In this document: piece after piece, positions 45,242 to 54,749 of the stretch | Numbering within the stretch: the first letter of the stretch is position 1 | Layout: every line of letters starts with the position of its first letter | Source: Ensifer sp. BR816 | GTDB lineage: Bacteria; Pseudomonadota; Alphaproteobacteria; Rhizobiales; Rhizobiaceae | Length of the DNA: 64,000 bases | Direction: 5' to 3' | NCBI RefSeq assembly: GCF_000378985.1 | Contig: NZ_KB905370.1 | Span: forward strand, 5,935,520-5,999,519 | Program-made: the position numbers and the translations under genes | Notes under the pieces: generated by a model | What the model was told of the DNA's origin: nothing | What the model saw: only the letters and a program-made list of their open reading frames with translations | The model's database searches: none

Positions 45242-47443
45242 GAAGCGTGGCGGAGGCGGCCGTCGCCTTCCCTCTTTGGCAGACCGGGCGCCCTTCGCCA
45301 GCGGTTCGCTTGAAAAATGGTCAACCCTGCGGGTGATCCGCCTGTAGAAATCCGACAATCCGGGACACAAGGGTGCTGCCTTGAACCTTGCGGCGCCGGC
45401 AAACTCGCGGCCCGCCGGCGAACGCAAACGCAGCGCATCGACCAATTCCCCATGGACGTGCTGCAATTCGGCGAAGTCGGGAGACGCGGCAACGTGGCCG
45501 TCGCCGACGACGGCGAAGAGGCGGGTGCGGGTGCTCTTGCCCTTCAGTCCCAACGCGCCCGCCTCGAGCAAGGCAAAGTCGGCGAGCGACTTCGCCGTGT
45601 TCTCCGACACGAGAATGTCGAAGCTGATCTCCTTGCAGGCGGCTTCGATACGCGCAGCGACGTTCACGGCATCGCCGACGGCCGAATAGTTGAAATGGGT
45701 CTCGGCGCCCATGTTGCCGACGCAAGCGAGGCCGGTATGGATGCCGACGCCGATCCCCACCTTGCCCTTGCTGCCGAAACCGAATGCGTCGCTGTCGTTG
45801 AGGCGGGAAAGTGTCTCGCGCATGGCGAGCGCGGTGCGGACGGCCTTGCCGGCATGATCGGTCACATCGACCGGGGCGTTCCAGAAAGCCATGATCGAGT
45901 CGCCGATGAACTTGTCGAGCGTGCCTTCGTTGGCAATGACATGGCGGCTCAACGCATCGAGAAGCGTGTTCAGGAAACCAACCAGCTCCCTCGGCGCCAG
46001 CCGCTCGCTGATCTCGGTGAAATTGCGGACATCGACGAACATGATCGTCAGTTCGCGGTCGTCTCCGCCAAGACGAAGGGCATTGTGCGTGTGCTCGATG
46101 CGGTAGAGCAGCGATGGCGACAGATATTGGCCGAAGGCACGCCGAACGACACGGCGTTCGCGGTCGGTGACGAGGAAGCGGTAAGCTGTCGCGGCGAAAT
46201 GGGTGACCAATCCGGAAAGGATCGGGGCAAGCGGATCGAAGAGCAGTCCGGCATAGAGGAAGGCAACCCAGGACGCAGCGAGCGCCAGGCCGGTGATCAA
46301 TAGCCCGCAAGCAAGCGCCACGCCGGGGCTGACAAAGGTTGTCAGCATCACGAGCAGGCCGCCCGCAACGGCGATGGACAGGATTTCAAGCCCGTCGGCC
46401 CAGTCCGGACGCGCGAGAAACCGACCGGACAGGATCTGCTCGACGGCCTGGGCGTGGAGCGAAACGCCGGGGACGTTGTGCCCGAGAGCGGTCGTGCGGA
46501 TGTCCAGCAAGCCGGCGGCCGACGTGCCGACGAAGACGATGCTGCCTTCGACCGCGTTCCTGATGTCCCCGGAGGCGCCGGATGCGGCAAGCACTTGGCC
46601 GGCCGACACATATCTCTCGGCCCGGTCCTCGCTCACATACAGCCAGAGCTCGCCCGCCGCCGTGACCGGCACGGTGAACTCGCCGATCTTGATCCGGGTG
46701 ATCGTATCGGCCACATCCGTTGCGCCCGCCAGCAGATAGGTGGAGGCGCCCTGGGCGACCCGCAGCGCCTCAAGCGCCAAATTCGGATAGAGTTGCTCGC
46801 CATCGCTGAGCAAAAGCGGGATCGCGCGCACCACCGCCGACGGGCTGCCGGGATTGAGGCTGATATGGCCGATGCCCGCGGCATTGGCCTCGAGCTCCGG
46901 CCGAAGCGGCGTCGCCGCCGTGAAGCGCGGCGGCGCATCGAACGGGCTCTCGCCGGTGAAGGCGAAGCCCGCCTTGACCTGCGGTCGATACTTTCCCACG
47001 TTCGACAGGCCGAAGCCGAGCACCACCGGCTTGCCGGCAATCGCGCCGGCGAAGATCTCGTCATTGTCCGGCAGCCTTTCCAGCAAGGCGGGATCGATAC
47101 CGGTCACGTCACGCACAACGGTGCGCGGCGACAGCCGGTCAGGCTCGGCGAACAGGATGTCGAAGGCAATCACTGCGGCGCCCATTTCGGAGAGCCTGTT
47201 GACCAGATTGGCCAATCGATCCCTCGGCCAAGGCCATTGGCCGAACTCCCGGAGCGACGCCTCGTCGATGTCGACGACCCGAACCGGCAGGTCTTCGAAG
47301 GGCCTCGGCGCCAGGCGCTGGTATTCGTCGAAGGTGATTTCGCGGGCAAATCTCAGCAGTTGCGGATCATTTGCCCGCAACACCGTCAGCGCCGCGACAA
47401 TTGCCAATCCGATAAGGACGCCGACCAGCTGGGCGCGTGTCAT
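45236..47443 (-). CDS. CHASE2-domain adenylate/guanylate cyclase
   Basis: A 735-residue membrane cyclase. An N-terminal anchor helix is followed by a periplasmic CHASE2 sensor (about 35-335, with VRVVDIDEASLREFGQWPWPR and VFVGTSAAGLLDIRTT), three transmembrane helices (about 350-425) and a class III catalytic domain (TIMFVDVRNFTEISE, GTLDKFIGDSIMAFWNAP, AVGDAVNVAARIEAACKE). It makes a cyclic nucleotide in response to a periplasmic signal, perhaps from the partner FecR protein. The final 90 residues are basic. Confidence 0.93.
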   Translation of the reverse strand: MTRAQLVGVLIGLAIVAALTVLRANDPQLLRFAREITFDEYQRLAPRPFEDLPVRVVDIDEASLREFGQWPWPRDRLANLVNRLSEMGAAVIAFDILFAEPDRLSPRTVVRDVTGIDPALLERLPDNDEIFAGAIAGKPVVLGFGLSNVGKYRPQVKAGFAFTGESPFDAPPRFTAATPLRPELEANAAGIGHISLNPGSPSAVVRAIPLLLSDGEQLYPNLALEALRVAQGASTYLLAGATDVADTITRIKIGEFTVPVTAAGELWLYVSEDRAERYVSAGQVLAASGASGDIRNAVEGSIVFVGTSAAGLLDIRTTALGHNVPGVSLHAQAVEQILSGRFLARPDWADGLEILSIAVAGGLLVMLTTFVSPGVALACGLLITGLALAASWVAFLYAGLLFDPLAPILSGLVTHFAATAYRFLVTDRERRVVRRAFGQYLSPSLLYRIEHTHNALRLGGDDRELTIMFVDVRNFTEISERLAPRELVGFLNTLLDALSRHVIANEGTLDKFIGDSIMAFWNAPVDVTDHAGKAVRTALAMRETLSRLNDSDAFGFGSKGKVGIGVGIHTGLACVGNMGAETHFNYSAVGDAVNVAARIEAACKEISFDILVSENTAKSLADFALLEAGALGLKGKSTRTRLFAVVGDGHVAASPDFAELQHVHGELVDALRLRSPAGREFAGAARFKAAPLCPGLSDFYRRITRRVDHFSSEPLAKGARSAKEGRRRPPPPRFL

Positions 47444-47598
47444 AACCGCCGACCTTCATGCCGGAGGGCGGCAAGACTGGTTTCCTTTGGAAAAGACTGG
47501 CCTGCCGCCTCGCGGGCCATGCTGCATCGTTCGCAGCCGCGTTGCAATATCAACCAAAGAGGGTTTGAGAACGCGGCATGCGAGAGCGCTGCGGCTCG

Positions 47599-49053
47599 CT
47601 ACCCGAGCAGGTGCTCGAGCCACGCGCGATCGAGCACGTCCTCCAGCTCGGCGGCAATCTCATCGAGCGCGCGGTCGACCGACTGACGATAGTTGCTCCC
47701 GCCGCCTTCGATCCCCAGGCTCTTCAGCAGCGCGGCCCGGTAGGCATCGCTGCCGAACAGGCCGTGGAGATAGGTTCCGATCACCCGGCCATCGGGCGAC
47801 ATCGCGCCATCGGGGCGGCCGTCGATCGTCACCGGCGCACGTTCGCAATCCGGCCCGGACGTCTTGCCGAGATGGATTTCATAGCCCTCGAGCGCCACGT
47901 TGTGCTCCAGCGACCAGGCGCGGCTGTTGCGAACGGTCTTTTCCGGCGCCATTTCGGTCTCGACCGAAAGCAGCCCGAGCCCGGCGATCTCGCGTTCGCT
48001 TCCTTCGATGCCGAGCGGATCGGTGACGCGGACGCCCAGCATCTGATAGCCACCACAGACGCCGATTACCCGGCCGCCGCGCCGGACGTGGCGCTCCAGG
48101 TCGCGGTCCCAGCCCTGCGCGCGAAAGTCCTTGAGATCCGAGATCGTCGATTTCGAACCGGGGATGACGACCAGGCCTGCGTCCTCCGGCAGCCGCATGC
48201 CCGGCCGGACGAAGACGAGATCGACCTGCGGCTCTGCCGCGAGCGGATCGAGATCGTCGAAATTGGCAATGCGCGACAGCACGGGCACGGCGACCTTCAG
48301 CGCCCTGCCGCCGCCACGCGCCAGCTTCTCCAGCACGACGGAATCCTCGGCCGGCAGCCGCGCGGCGCTTTTCAGCCAGGGCACCACACCGAAACAGGGC
48401 CAGCCGGTGAACCGTCCGACCGCCGCGATGCCGTCGTCGAAAAGCGTCACGTCACCGCGGAACTTGTTGATCAGATAGCCGGTGACCATCCGCCGGTCTT
48501 CCTCCGGAAGGATTGCGTGGGTGCCGACCAGCGAGGCGATGACGCCGCCGCGATCGATGTCGCCGACGAGGACGACGGGAACGTTGGCCCGTGTGGCAAA
48601 GCCCATATTGGCGATATCGCCGGGCCTGAGGTTGACCTCGGCCGGCGAGCCGGCGCCCTCGACGATGACGAGATCCGCGCCAGCAGAGACATGTTCGAAA
48701 CTCTCCATCACCGCGCCGAGCAACTTCGGCTTCAGCGCCTGATACTCCCTGCCCTTCGCTTGCCCGGCGACCTTGCCCTGCAGAATGATCTGGCTGCCGA
48801 CGTCGGATTGCGGCTTCAGAAGCACGGGATTCATGTGCACCGAAGAGGGCACCCGCGCGGCGAGCGCCTGCAGCCATTGCGCCCGGCCGATCTCGCCACC
48901 GTCATCGGAGACGGCAGCGTTGTTCGACATGTTCTGCGGCTTGAAGGGCCTCACCTTCAGGCCGCGGTTGGCGGCGAGCCGGCAGAGGCCTGCCACCAAT
49001 ACCGATTTTCCGACATCCGAGCCGGTTCCCTGGAGCATGATCGCGTGTGTCAT
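47599..49053 (-). CDS. cobQ: Cobyric acid synthase CobQ
   Basis: This 484-residue amidase adds four amide groups to adenosylcobyrinic acid a,c-diamide to form cobyric acid. The N-terminal nucleotide-binding part is [20 protein letters not shown] with [12 protein letters not shown], and the glutaminase part has [12 protein letters not shown] and [10 protein letters not shown] choose the ATG at 49053. It is a single gene, set apart from the other cob genes. Confidence 0.96.
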   Translation of the reverse strand: MTHAIMLQGTGSDVGKSVLVAGLCRLAANRGLKVRPFKPQNMSNNAAVSDDGGEIGRAQWLQALAARVPSSVHMNPVLLKPQSDVGSQIILQGKVAGQAKGREYQALKPKLLGAVMESFEHVSAGADLVIVEGAGSPAEVNLRPGDIANMGFATRANVPVVLVGDIDRGGVIASLVGTHAILPEEDRRMVTGYLINKFRGDVTLFDDGIAAVGRFTGWPCFGVVPWLKSAARLPAEDSVVLEKLARGGGRALKVAVPVLSRIANFDDLDPLAAEPQVDLVFVRPGMRLPEDAGLVVIPGSKSTISDLKDFRAQGWDRDLERHVRRGGRVIGVCGGYQMLGVRVTDPLGIEGSEREIAGLGLLSVETEMAPEKTVRNSRAWSLEHNVALEGYEIHLGKTSGPDCERAPVTIDGRPDGAMSPDGRVIGTYLHGLFGSDAYRAALLKSLGIEGGGSNYRQSVDRALDEIAAELEDVLDRAWLEHLLG

Positions 49054-49301
49054 ACGGTCTCCCGTAACATCGAAAGCCTCTCCGGCAAAGCACTGTTTTG
49101 ACGCCATTTTGCCGCAATTTTCCCGGCGGCGATCATGGGGTGTATCAGTTGCTCACAAACCTTGTCTGAGGAACCTCGGCGGACTATCGAAAATGCGACA
49201 TTCGCTGGCGACTTTGGCATCGAAAAATCCCCGCCGCACGCCTATATCACGATTATCGAAACAACCCGGTGGAACCCCGGACTTCCCAAGGCAAAAAAAC
49301 C

Positions 49302-49445
49302 ATGCTGTTCATCTTCAGCAAACCCAATTTCGTTCAGATCGCCTGGAACGCACAGGCGCCGCGCAGCCAGTCCCGCGTCCGCAACACGCCTGTCGACGCG
49401 CCCTTCGGGCCGCTCGGCTTCATCCGCACGTCCAACGTCGGATAA
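49302..49445 (+). CDS. Possible small protein, 47 residues
   Basis: An open frame ATG to TAA encodes a peptide beginning MLFIFSKPNFVQIAWNAQ and ending GPLGFIRTSNVG. It has a hydrophobic start and Arg/Pro-rich middle. The Shine-Dalgarno is weak (AAGG, 10 bases ahead). No family is recognised; it could be real, or a chance frame between cobQ and the ABC gene. Confidence 0.35.
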   Translation: MLFIFSKPNFVQIAWNAQAPRSQSRVRNTPVDAPFGPLGFIRTSNVG

Positions 49446-49571
49446 GGGCGGTTTTCCTACACCGATTTTTGCGACATTTCGCGTCCGCGCAAGGCCGGAC
49501 CACGGCAGCGACAAGGGACGTCGCCTGAGTTCGCCTGCGTGCCCTCCAGAATGCGAAAATCGCCAAGGAGG

Positions 49572-49604
49572 CAGGTCCGGTACGCAACACCAGAACCGGA
49601 CCTG
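49572..49604 (+). terminator. 10-bp perfect stem-loop
   Basis: CAGGTCCGGT (49572-49581) pairs perfectly with ACCGGACCTG (49595-49604) around a 13-base loop. No U-run follows, so it may be a structured RNA or a Rho-dependent end rather than an intrinsic terminator. Confidence 0.45.
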
Positions 49605-49824
49605 CGGCAGTCGCCCGCCGCAGGCAAACAATTAGCCTGACATCCTTACCGGATGGTTAGTGAGAGCTTAACCAAAGGTGAATTCGCAATTTTTCCGAAT
49701 CCACCGCACGATCCTCGAATGCAGGCAGGCTCTATAGGCGCAATCAATTGAACAGGTTGATTTCTCATGGGAAACACCTAGGCTAACTCGTCATGGCCAC
49801 GTAGTAGACGGGAGGCCGGGGACC

Positions 49825-50823
49825 GTGACGAAACTCCTCGCAATAATGTTTGCCGCTACCGGCTTTTACGTTCTGGCCGACTCCCCTCGGGCCGCGGAGT
49901 GCGGGCAGGTTAGCATTGCCGAAATGAACTGGGCCTCCGCCGGCATCGCCGCCCATGTCGACAAGATCATCCTTGAGAACGGCTATGGTTGCACGGTCAC
50001 CCTCGTCGCCGGTGACACGATGCCGACGTTTTCCTCGATGAACGCAAAGGCCGAGCCGGACATGGCGCCCGAGCTCTGGATTCACTCGGTGCGCACGCCG
50101 CTCGAAGCGGCGGTCAAGGAAGGCCGTCTTATCCAGGCAGCCCCCATTCTCAGCGAAGGCGGCGTCGAAGGCTGGTGGATCCCGAGATTCCTCGCCAATG
50201 CCAATCCGGACATCAAGACTGTCCAGGACGCGCTGAAGCATCCGGATCTTTTCCCTGCGCCCGACGACACGACCAAGGGGGCGATCCACAATTGCCCCTC
50301 CGGCTGGAACTGCCAGATCTCGACAGCCAACCTTTATAGGGCACTGGAAGCGGAAAAGGCCGGGTTCAAGCTGATCGACCCCGGTTCGGCGGCCGGGCTT
50401 GACGGCTCCATTGCCGAGGCCTTCGAGAAGAAGTCCGGCTGGCTCGGCTACTATTGGGCGCCGACGGCGATCCTCGGCAAATATGAAATGGTCCGCCTGT
50501 CCTTCGGCGTTGACCACGACCGGGCGGAATGGGATTCCTGCTCGGCCGTACCGGATTGTCCAAGCCCGAAGGTCAACTCCTTTCCGGTCTCGGACGTCTT
50601 CACCGTGGTGACGAAATCCTTTGCCGAGAAGGCAAGCGTCGCCATGGATTACGTGAATGCCCGTGGATGGGACAATGCCACAGTCAACAAGGTTCTCGCA
50701 TGGATGGATCAAAACAGGGCAACGAACGAGGATGCTGCGCGCTATTTCCTCGAACGCTTCCCGGAAATATGGGAAAAATGGGTGCCCGCGGATGTTGCAG
50801 AAAAGGTGAAGGCTGCGCTTTGA
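49825..50823 (+). CDS. Glycine-betaine/proline-type ABC substrate-binding protein
   Basis: This 332-residue OpuAC/ProX-family periplasmic protein binds quaternary amines. It has a signal peptide (to about AAECGQ, residue 24). Family marks include SIAEMNWASAGIAAHV, ELWIHSVRTPLE, EGGVEGWWIPRFL and GWLGYYWAPTAIL; aromatic residues (W, Y, F) there build the ligand cage. The start is GTG with GGAGG ahead. An ABC ATPase gene of matching type follows 298 bases on, but no permease gene lies between or after, so the permease must be elsewhere or lost. Confidence 0.92.
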   Translation: MTKLLAIMFAATGFYVLADSPRAAECGQVSIAEMNWASAGIAAHVDKIILENGYGCTVTLVAGDTMPTFSSMNAKAEPDMAPELWIHSVRTPLEAAVKEGRLIQAAPILSEGGVEGWWIPRFLANANPDIKTVQDALKHPDLFPAPDDTTKGAIHNCPSGWNCQISTANLYRALEAEKAGFKLIDPGSAAGLDGSIAEAFEKKSGWLGYYWAPTAILGKYEMVRLSFGVDHDRAEWDSCSAVPDCPSPKVNSFPVSDVFTVVTKSFAEKASVAMDYVNARGWDNATVNKVLAWMDQNRATNEDAARYFLERFPEIWEKWVPADVAEKVKAAL

Positions 50824-51120
50824 TGGAGGCCATGCTGCAGACGGAGGCGAGATCCTGTTGCGTGCTGCGGCAACGCCGGTCGCGTGGTTCGCGACGAAGC
50901 CGCCCCCCTCGCGTCGCAAACAGCATAGCAGCCTGCCAGTTCCGCTGTCACATTGCTCATGGGGAACCTGGAAGCGGTTACGCTTCGTACACGCGCTCCA
51001 AAGACGCGGACGAGCGGAACGCAGCTCCAGCGGTGTTGCAAAGATCGGCAACGCCATCATTTTTCGATCGTGCCAGCCCAGCCTTCGGCAGGCGGCTGCA
51101 GAAGCATTCGGAGGTTGTTC

Positions 51121-52167
51121 ATGGCTAGTCGCGCAATCGAGGTGAAGAACCTCTACAAGATCTTCGGCCCTCGGGGGCACGAATATATCGATCACGTCAA
51201 GAACGGCATGGGCAAGGCCGAACTCAACGAAAAATACGGTCATGTCCTCGGCCTGCAGGACATCAACATCCCGATGCCCGGCGGCTGCATTACGGTCGTG
51301 ATGGGCCTTTCCGGCTCCGGAAAATCGACGCTCATCCGCCACATCAACCGGCTGATCGACCCGACCGCCGGCGAAGTGCTCTACGACGGCGTCGACGTCT
51401 GCAAGATGAACCAGAACGACCTTCGCCAGTTCCGCCGCCACAAGACGGCGATGGTGTTCCAGAAATTCGCGCTGCTCCCGCACCGCACGGTTCTCGAAAA
51501 CACCGTTTACGGCCTGGAGATCCAGGGAATTGACCAGCGCGAGAGCGAAAAGCGCGCGCGTGGCTGGATCGAACGCGTCGGGCTCCAGGGCTTCGAGAAG
51601 CACTATCCGAACCAGCTTTCGGGCGGCATGCAGCAACGCGTCGGTCTCGCCCGGGCGCTTACCAATGACGCCGAGATCCTGCTGATGGACGAGGCCTATT
51701 CGGCGCTTGACCCGCTCATCCGGATGGACATGCAGACGGTGCTGCTCGAATTGCAGAAGGAACTGAAGAAGACGGTGGTCTTCATCACCCACGATCTCGA
51801 TGAGGCGCTGAGACTCGGCGACAAGATTGCCATCCTGCGCGACGGTCGCGTCGTGCAACAGGGAACGGGTCAGGAAATCGTGCTTGCGCCGGCGGACGAC
51901 TACATCACCGCCTTCGTCAAGGAGGTGAACCGCGGCCGGGTCGTGAATGTCGAGACGATCATGCGGCCGCTGTCCGGTAATCCGGAGGGTCTCGCGATCA
52001 CCGCGGGTACCGTCCTCGAGGCGGCCGCCCGCACGATGACGAGTGCGCATATCAACACGGCCCACGTCGTCGACACCAACGGCCGCCCAATCGGCGCCAT
52101 CGACCTGCACACGATCATCGGCGCGATGGTGACCCCGACAAGTCACAGCGACCGCAAGGCAGCATAG
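51121..52167 (+). CDS. Glycine-betaine-type ABC transporter ATP-binding protein
   Basis: This 348-residue ProV/OpuAA-family ATPase has Walker A GLSGSGKST, signature LSGGMQQRVGLARAL, Walker B ILLMDEAYSALDP and switch ITHDLDEAL. A CBS-like region lies at the C-terminus (TSAHINTAHVVDTNGRPIGAI), as in osmoregulated quaternary amine importers. GGAGG before the ATG at 51121 sets the start. The normal permease partner is not in the window. It pairs with the binding protein just upstream. Confidence 0.95.
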   Translation: MASRAIEVKNLYKIFGPRGHEYIDHVKNGMGKAELNEKYGHVLGLQDINIPMPGGCITVVMGLSGSGKSTLIRHINRLIDPTAGEVLYDGVDVCKMNQNDLRQFRRHKTAMVFQKFALLPHRTVLENTVYGLEIQGIDQRESEKRARGWIERVGLQGFEKHYPNQLSGGMQQRVGLARALTNDAEILLMDEAYSALDPLIRMDMQTVLLELQKELKKTVVFITHDLDEALRLGDKIAILRDGRVVQQGTGQEIVLAPADDYITAFVKEVNRGRVVNVETIMRPLSGNPEGLAITAGTVLEAAARTMTSAHINTAHVVDTNGRPIGAIDLHTIIGAMVTPTSHSDRKAA

Positions 52168-52219
52168 GAGCCGTTCGCCGAATTGAGAGGGACGCCCGAT
52201 GAGGCGCCCCTCTCCCATT

Positions 52220-52630
52220 CTACGCGGCCCCCTGCAATTTGCCGCTGATGAACCGGAACTCCTGCGTCTTGCCGCCGAAGCCATAGGCTGCAGCCGAGAC
52301 CTCATGAACCAGCACGTAGCTTTCGGGGTGGACCGTTCCGAGCAAGCCTTCGAACCCGGCAAAGATCGCCTCGATGTAACTGGCCAGTTCCTGTTTCGTA
52401 TTGGTGCCGTCGACAACCTTGATGTCGAGCCAGAAACTGGTCGTCTGCTGTGATGCGATCGACTTTCCGCCGGCAAACCAATGCCGCGGGTCGATATAGC
52501 TGATCGTGACGGCCGTGACGGTCGGATCCTTGCGCAGGTGCAGGCGCGTCAACTCGCTGACGGACGCCGCGATCTGCGCGGAAAGATCGGGGCTCGCCGG
52601 AGCCGCAACGGCGATATTTATGATCGGCAT
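52220..52630 (-). CDS. Tautomerase-superfamily protein
   Basis: A 136-residue protein starting MPIINIAVAAPASPDLSAQI, so that Pro is exposed at the N-terminus after Met removal, as in 4-oxalocrotonate tautomerase and MIF-like enzymes. It has a duplicated beta-alpha-beta shape (KVVDGTNTKQELASYIEAIF is the second half). The substrate is unknown. It is divergent from the LysR gene at 52736, which probably regulates it. The longer upstream ATG at 52672 would bury the catalytic Pro and is rejected. Confidence 0.85.
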   Translation of the reverse strand: MPIINIAVAAPASPDLSAQIAASVSELTRLHLRKDPTVTAVTISYIDPRHWFAGGKSIASQQTTSFWLDIKVVDGTNTKQELASYIEAIFAGFEGLLGTVHPESYVLVHEVSAAAYGFGGKTQEFRFISGKLQGAA

Positions 52631-52735
52631 AAGAATTCCTTCCTCGGATAAATGAGACGACGAGGGAAGCATGGCACCATCTTCGCATCAGAAAAATCGA
52701 ATTGTTTGGCAGAAATAATTCTGCATTATTGAAGT

Positions 52736-53599
52736 ATGCGGACAATCGACCCGGAACTCCTGCGCACTTTCCTTGCCTTTGCCGATGGCGGCTCGCTCGC
52801 CCGTGCGGCCGAGGCGGTCCACCGCTCGCCGTCTGCCGTGACGGCGCAGATGCAGCGTCTTGAAGGCTTGGTCGGCGAGCCTCTCCTCGCACCGGCCGGG
52901 CGCGGCCGATCTTTGACACCTGTCGGCGAGGAGTTCGTCGTCCATGCCCGGCGCATCCTCGACGCCCAACGCGACGCGTGGCTCAACCTCAAGGGCGCCC
53001 GCGCGGATGGCCGGGTGGCGCTTGGCAGCACCCAGGATTTCGCAGACACGACGCTTCCGGCAATGCTTCGTCGCTTCGCTCGATCGCATCCGCGGGTTCG
53101 CCTCGATCTCCGGATCGGCCGGACGAAGGAACTGACGGCGGCTTACGACCAAGGCCAGATCGACATACTGCTGGCCATGCGGCAAGAACCTGCGGTTGAC
53201 GAATTGCTCGTTCTGCGAGATCCGATGGTCTGGCTTTGCTCTGAGACCGGCCTGAACCTCCCGGACACCGATCTCCCACTGGCCGTGCTCGACCCGCCCT
53301 GCGGCTTTCGAACCGCCGCGATTTCCGCGCTCGAGGCAGCCGACCGTCCCTTCCGGATTGCCGCGACCAGCCCAAGCCTCTCGGGCCTGCGCGCCGCGGT
53401 CCTCGGCGGCATCGCGATCACCGCACGCACAAATCGGTTTCTGGGTGCCGGCATCGCGGCCGCGCCAAAGCACCTCGATCTGCCGCCCTTGCCGGTGGCG
53501 GAGTTCAGCCTGCGGCTGCGCCCAAAGGCGGAGCACGCCGCGGCCGGACTTGCTGCCCTTCTGGCGGATGAATTGCCGCGGCTATCCACTGGCGTTTGA
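52736..53599 (+). CDS. LysR-family transcriptional regulator
   Basis: This 287-residue regulator has the LysR N-terminal helix-turn-helix (LLRTFLAFADGGSLARAAEA, HRSPSAVTAQMQRLE) and the substrate-binding domain from about residue 90 with the usual WLCSETG and LGGIAITA parts. It is divergent from the tautomerase gene, the common LysR arrangement. The effector is not evident. Confidence 0.93.
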   Translation: MRTIDPELLRTFLAFADGGSLARAAEAVHRSPSAVTAQMQRLEGLVGEPLLAPAGRGRSLTPVGEEFVVHARRILDAQRDAWLNLKGARADGRVALGSTQDFADTTLPAMLRRFARSHPRVRLDLRIGRTKELTAAYDQGQIDILLAMRQEPAVDELLVLRDPMVWLCSETGLNLPDTDLPLAVLDPPCGFRTAAISALEAADRPFRIAATSPSLSGLRAAVLGGIAITARTNRFLGAGIAAAPKHLDLPPLPVAEFSLRLRPKAEHAAAGLAALLADELPRLSTGV

Positions 53600-53657
53600 T
53601 TTCCGCAAGCGTCGAAGCTCGACACATTTAGCTTGCGTCCTCACGCGCAAAGACATA

Positions 53658-53675
53658 AAGATATGTTTATATCTT
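53658..53675. promoter_or_regulatory. Operator-like palindrome before bmt
   Basis: AAGATAT-GTTT-ATATCTT is a perfect 7+7 inverted repeat lying 30 bases before the bmt start, in an AT-rich stretch quite unlike its surroundings. It is similar in style to the ATAAAGATAT-type sites of ArsR-family SahR regulators of methionine-cycle genes in Rhizobiales; that identity is from memory and not checked. Confidence 0.6.
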
Positions 53676-53704
53676 GCTACACTTTGTTCAGCCGGGAAAA
53701 GCCG

Positions 53705-54721
53705 ATGTCCGTTGCAGCCAACGCTCTCTCCGATCTCCTTGCCCAGAAGGGCGTCTTGCTTGCCGACGGAGCGACCGGGACGTCGCTCTTCGCCATGGGC
53801 CTCGAAGCGGGCGAAGCGCCGGAACTCTGGAACGAGACGAAGCCGGAAAACATCACGAAGCTGCATCAGGATTTCGTCGACGCCGGCGCCGACATCATCC
53901 TGACCAATTCCTTTGGCGGCACACGCCATCGGCTGAAGCTCCATCAGGCGGAAGATCGGGTGCATGCGCTCAACAAGCGTGCCGCCGAGATCGCCCGCGC
54001 CGTCGCCGACAAGGCGCCGCGCAAGGTCATCACCGCCGGCTCCGTCGGCCCGACCGGCGAACTGCTGGTGCCGCTTGGCGCGCTCTCCTACGAGGACGCG
54101 GTTTCGGCCTTCGTCGAGCAGATCGAGGGGCTCAAGGCCGGCGGCGCGGAAGTTGCCTGGATCGAGACGATGTCTTCGCCGGACGAAATCCGGGCAGCGG
54201 CCGAAGCCGCGACGAAGGTCGGCATCCCCTTCGTCTACACGGGCTCCTTCGATACGGCAGGCAAGACGATGATGGGCCTGCATCCAAAGGATCTCCATAC
54301 GGTTGCCGCAGGTATCGGTGAAGGCCCCGTCGCGGTCGGCGCCAATTGCGGCGTCGGCGCGTCCGATATTCTTTCCTCGCTCCTCGACATGACCGCCGCC
54401 AATCCGGAGGGAACCGTCGTCGTCAAGGGCAATTGCGGCATCCCGGAGTTCCGTGGATCGGAGATCCACTATTCCGGCACGCCGCCGCTGATGGCGGAAT
54501 ATGCGCGCCTGGCGGTCGACGCCGGCGCCAGGATCATCGGCGGCTGCTGCGGCACGTCGTGCAATCACCTGGCGGCCATGCGGCTTGCGCTCGACAACCA
54601 CACGAAGGGCGAGCGCCCCACCATCGAGGCGATCATCGAAAAGATCGGCCCCTTGCGCAACAAGACGGCCAATGAGGGCGCCGCTGCCCCGGCACGCGAA
54701 AGACGAAGCCGCCGCGCTTGA
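53705..54721 (+). CDS. bmt: Betaine-homocysteine S-methyltransferase
   Basis: This 338-residue zinc enzyme transfers a methyl group from glycine betaine to homocysteine, making methionine and dimethylglycine. The S-methyltransferase marks are LLADGATGTSLFAMGL at the start, the ILTNSFGGTRHRL motif, VGANCGVGASD and GGCCGTSCNH, with the zinc-binding cysteines in NCG and GGCCGT. The start at 53705 is preceded by a palindromic operator candidate. It links the betaine import genes upstream with methyl metabolism downstream. Bmt of this type is known in S. meliloti. Confidence 0.95.
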   Translation: MSVAANALSDLLAQKGVLLADGATGTSLFAMGLEAGEAPELWNETKPENITKLHQDFVDAGADIILTNSFGGTRHRLKLHQAEDRVHALNKRAAEIARAVADKAPRKVITAGSVGPTGELLVPLGALSYEDAVSAFVEQIEGLKAGGAEVAWIETMSSPDEIRAAAEAATKVGIPFVYTGSFDTAGKTMMGLHPKDLHTVAAGIGEGPVAVGANCGVGASDILSSLLDMTAANPEGTVVVKGNCGIPEFRGSEIHYSGTPPLMAEYARLAVDAGARIIGGCCGTSCNHLAAMRLALDNHTKGERPTIEAIIEKIGPLRNKTANEGAAAPARERRSRRA

Positions 54722-54749
54722 AGCTCGTTCGATTCGAGGGAGCGATTCA

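Larger units (their letters stand above)
49054..49824. other. Intergenic region of 771 bp between cobQ and the betaine ABC gene
   Basis: It holds one plausible small frame (49302-49445) and a strong stem-loop (49572-49604). The rest, including an AT-richer stretch just before the ABC gene, shows no gene. Longer frames across it on both strands lack family resemblance. Confidence 0.5.

Noticed and set aside
50824-51120. A decayed permease gene between the betaine binding protein and ATPase
   Set aside because: No frame with hydrophobic helices or permease motif is visible on either strand.
49783-52476. Open frame of about 897 codons opposite the betaine ABC genes
   Set aside because: Antisense to two well-supported genes, biased His/Arg/Asp composition and no domain.
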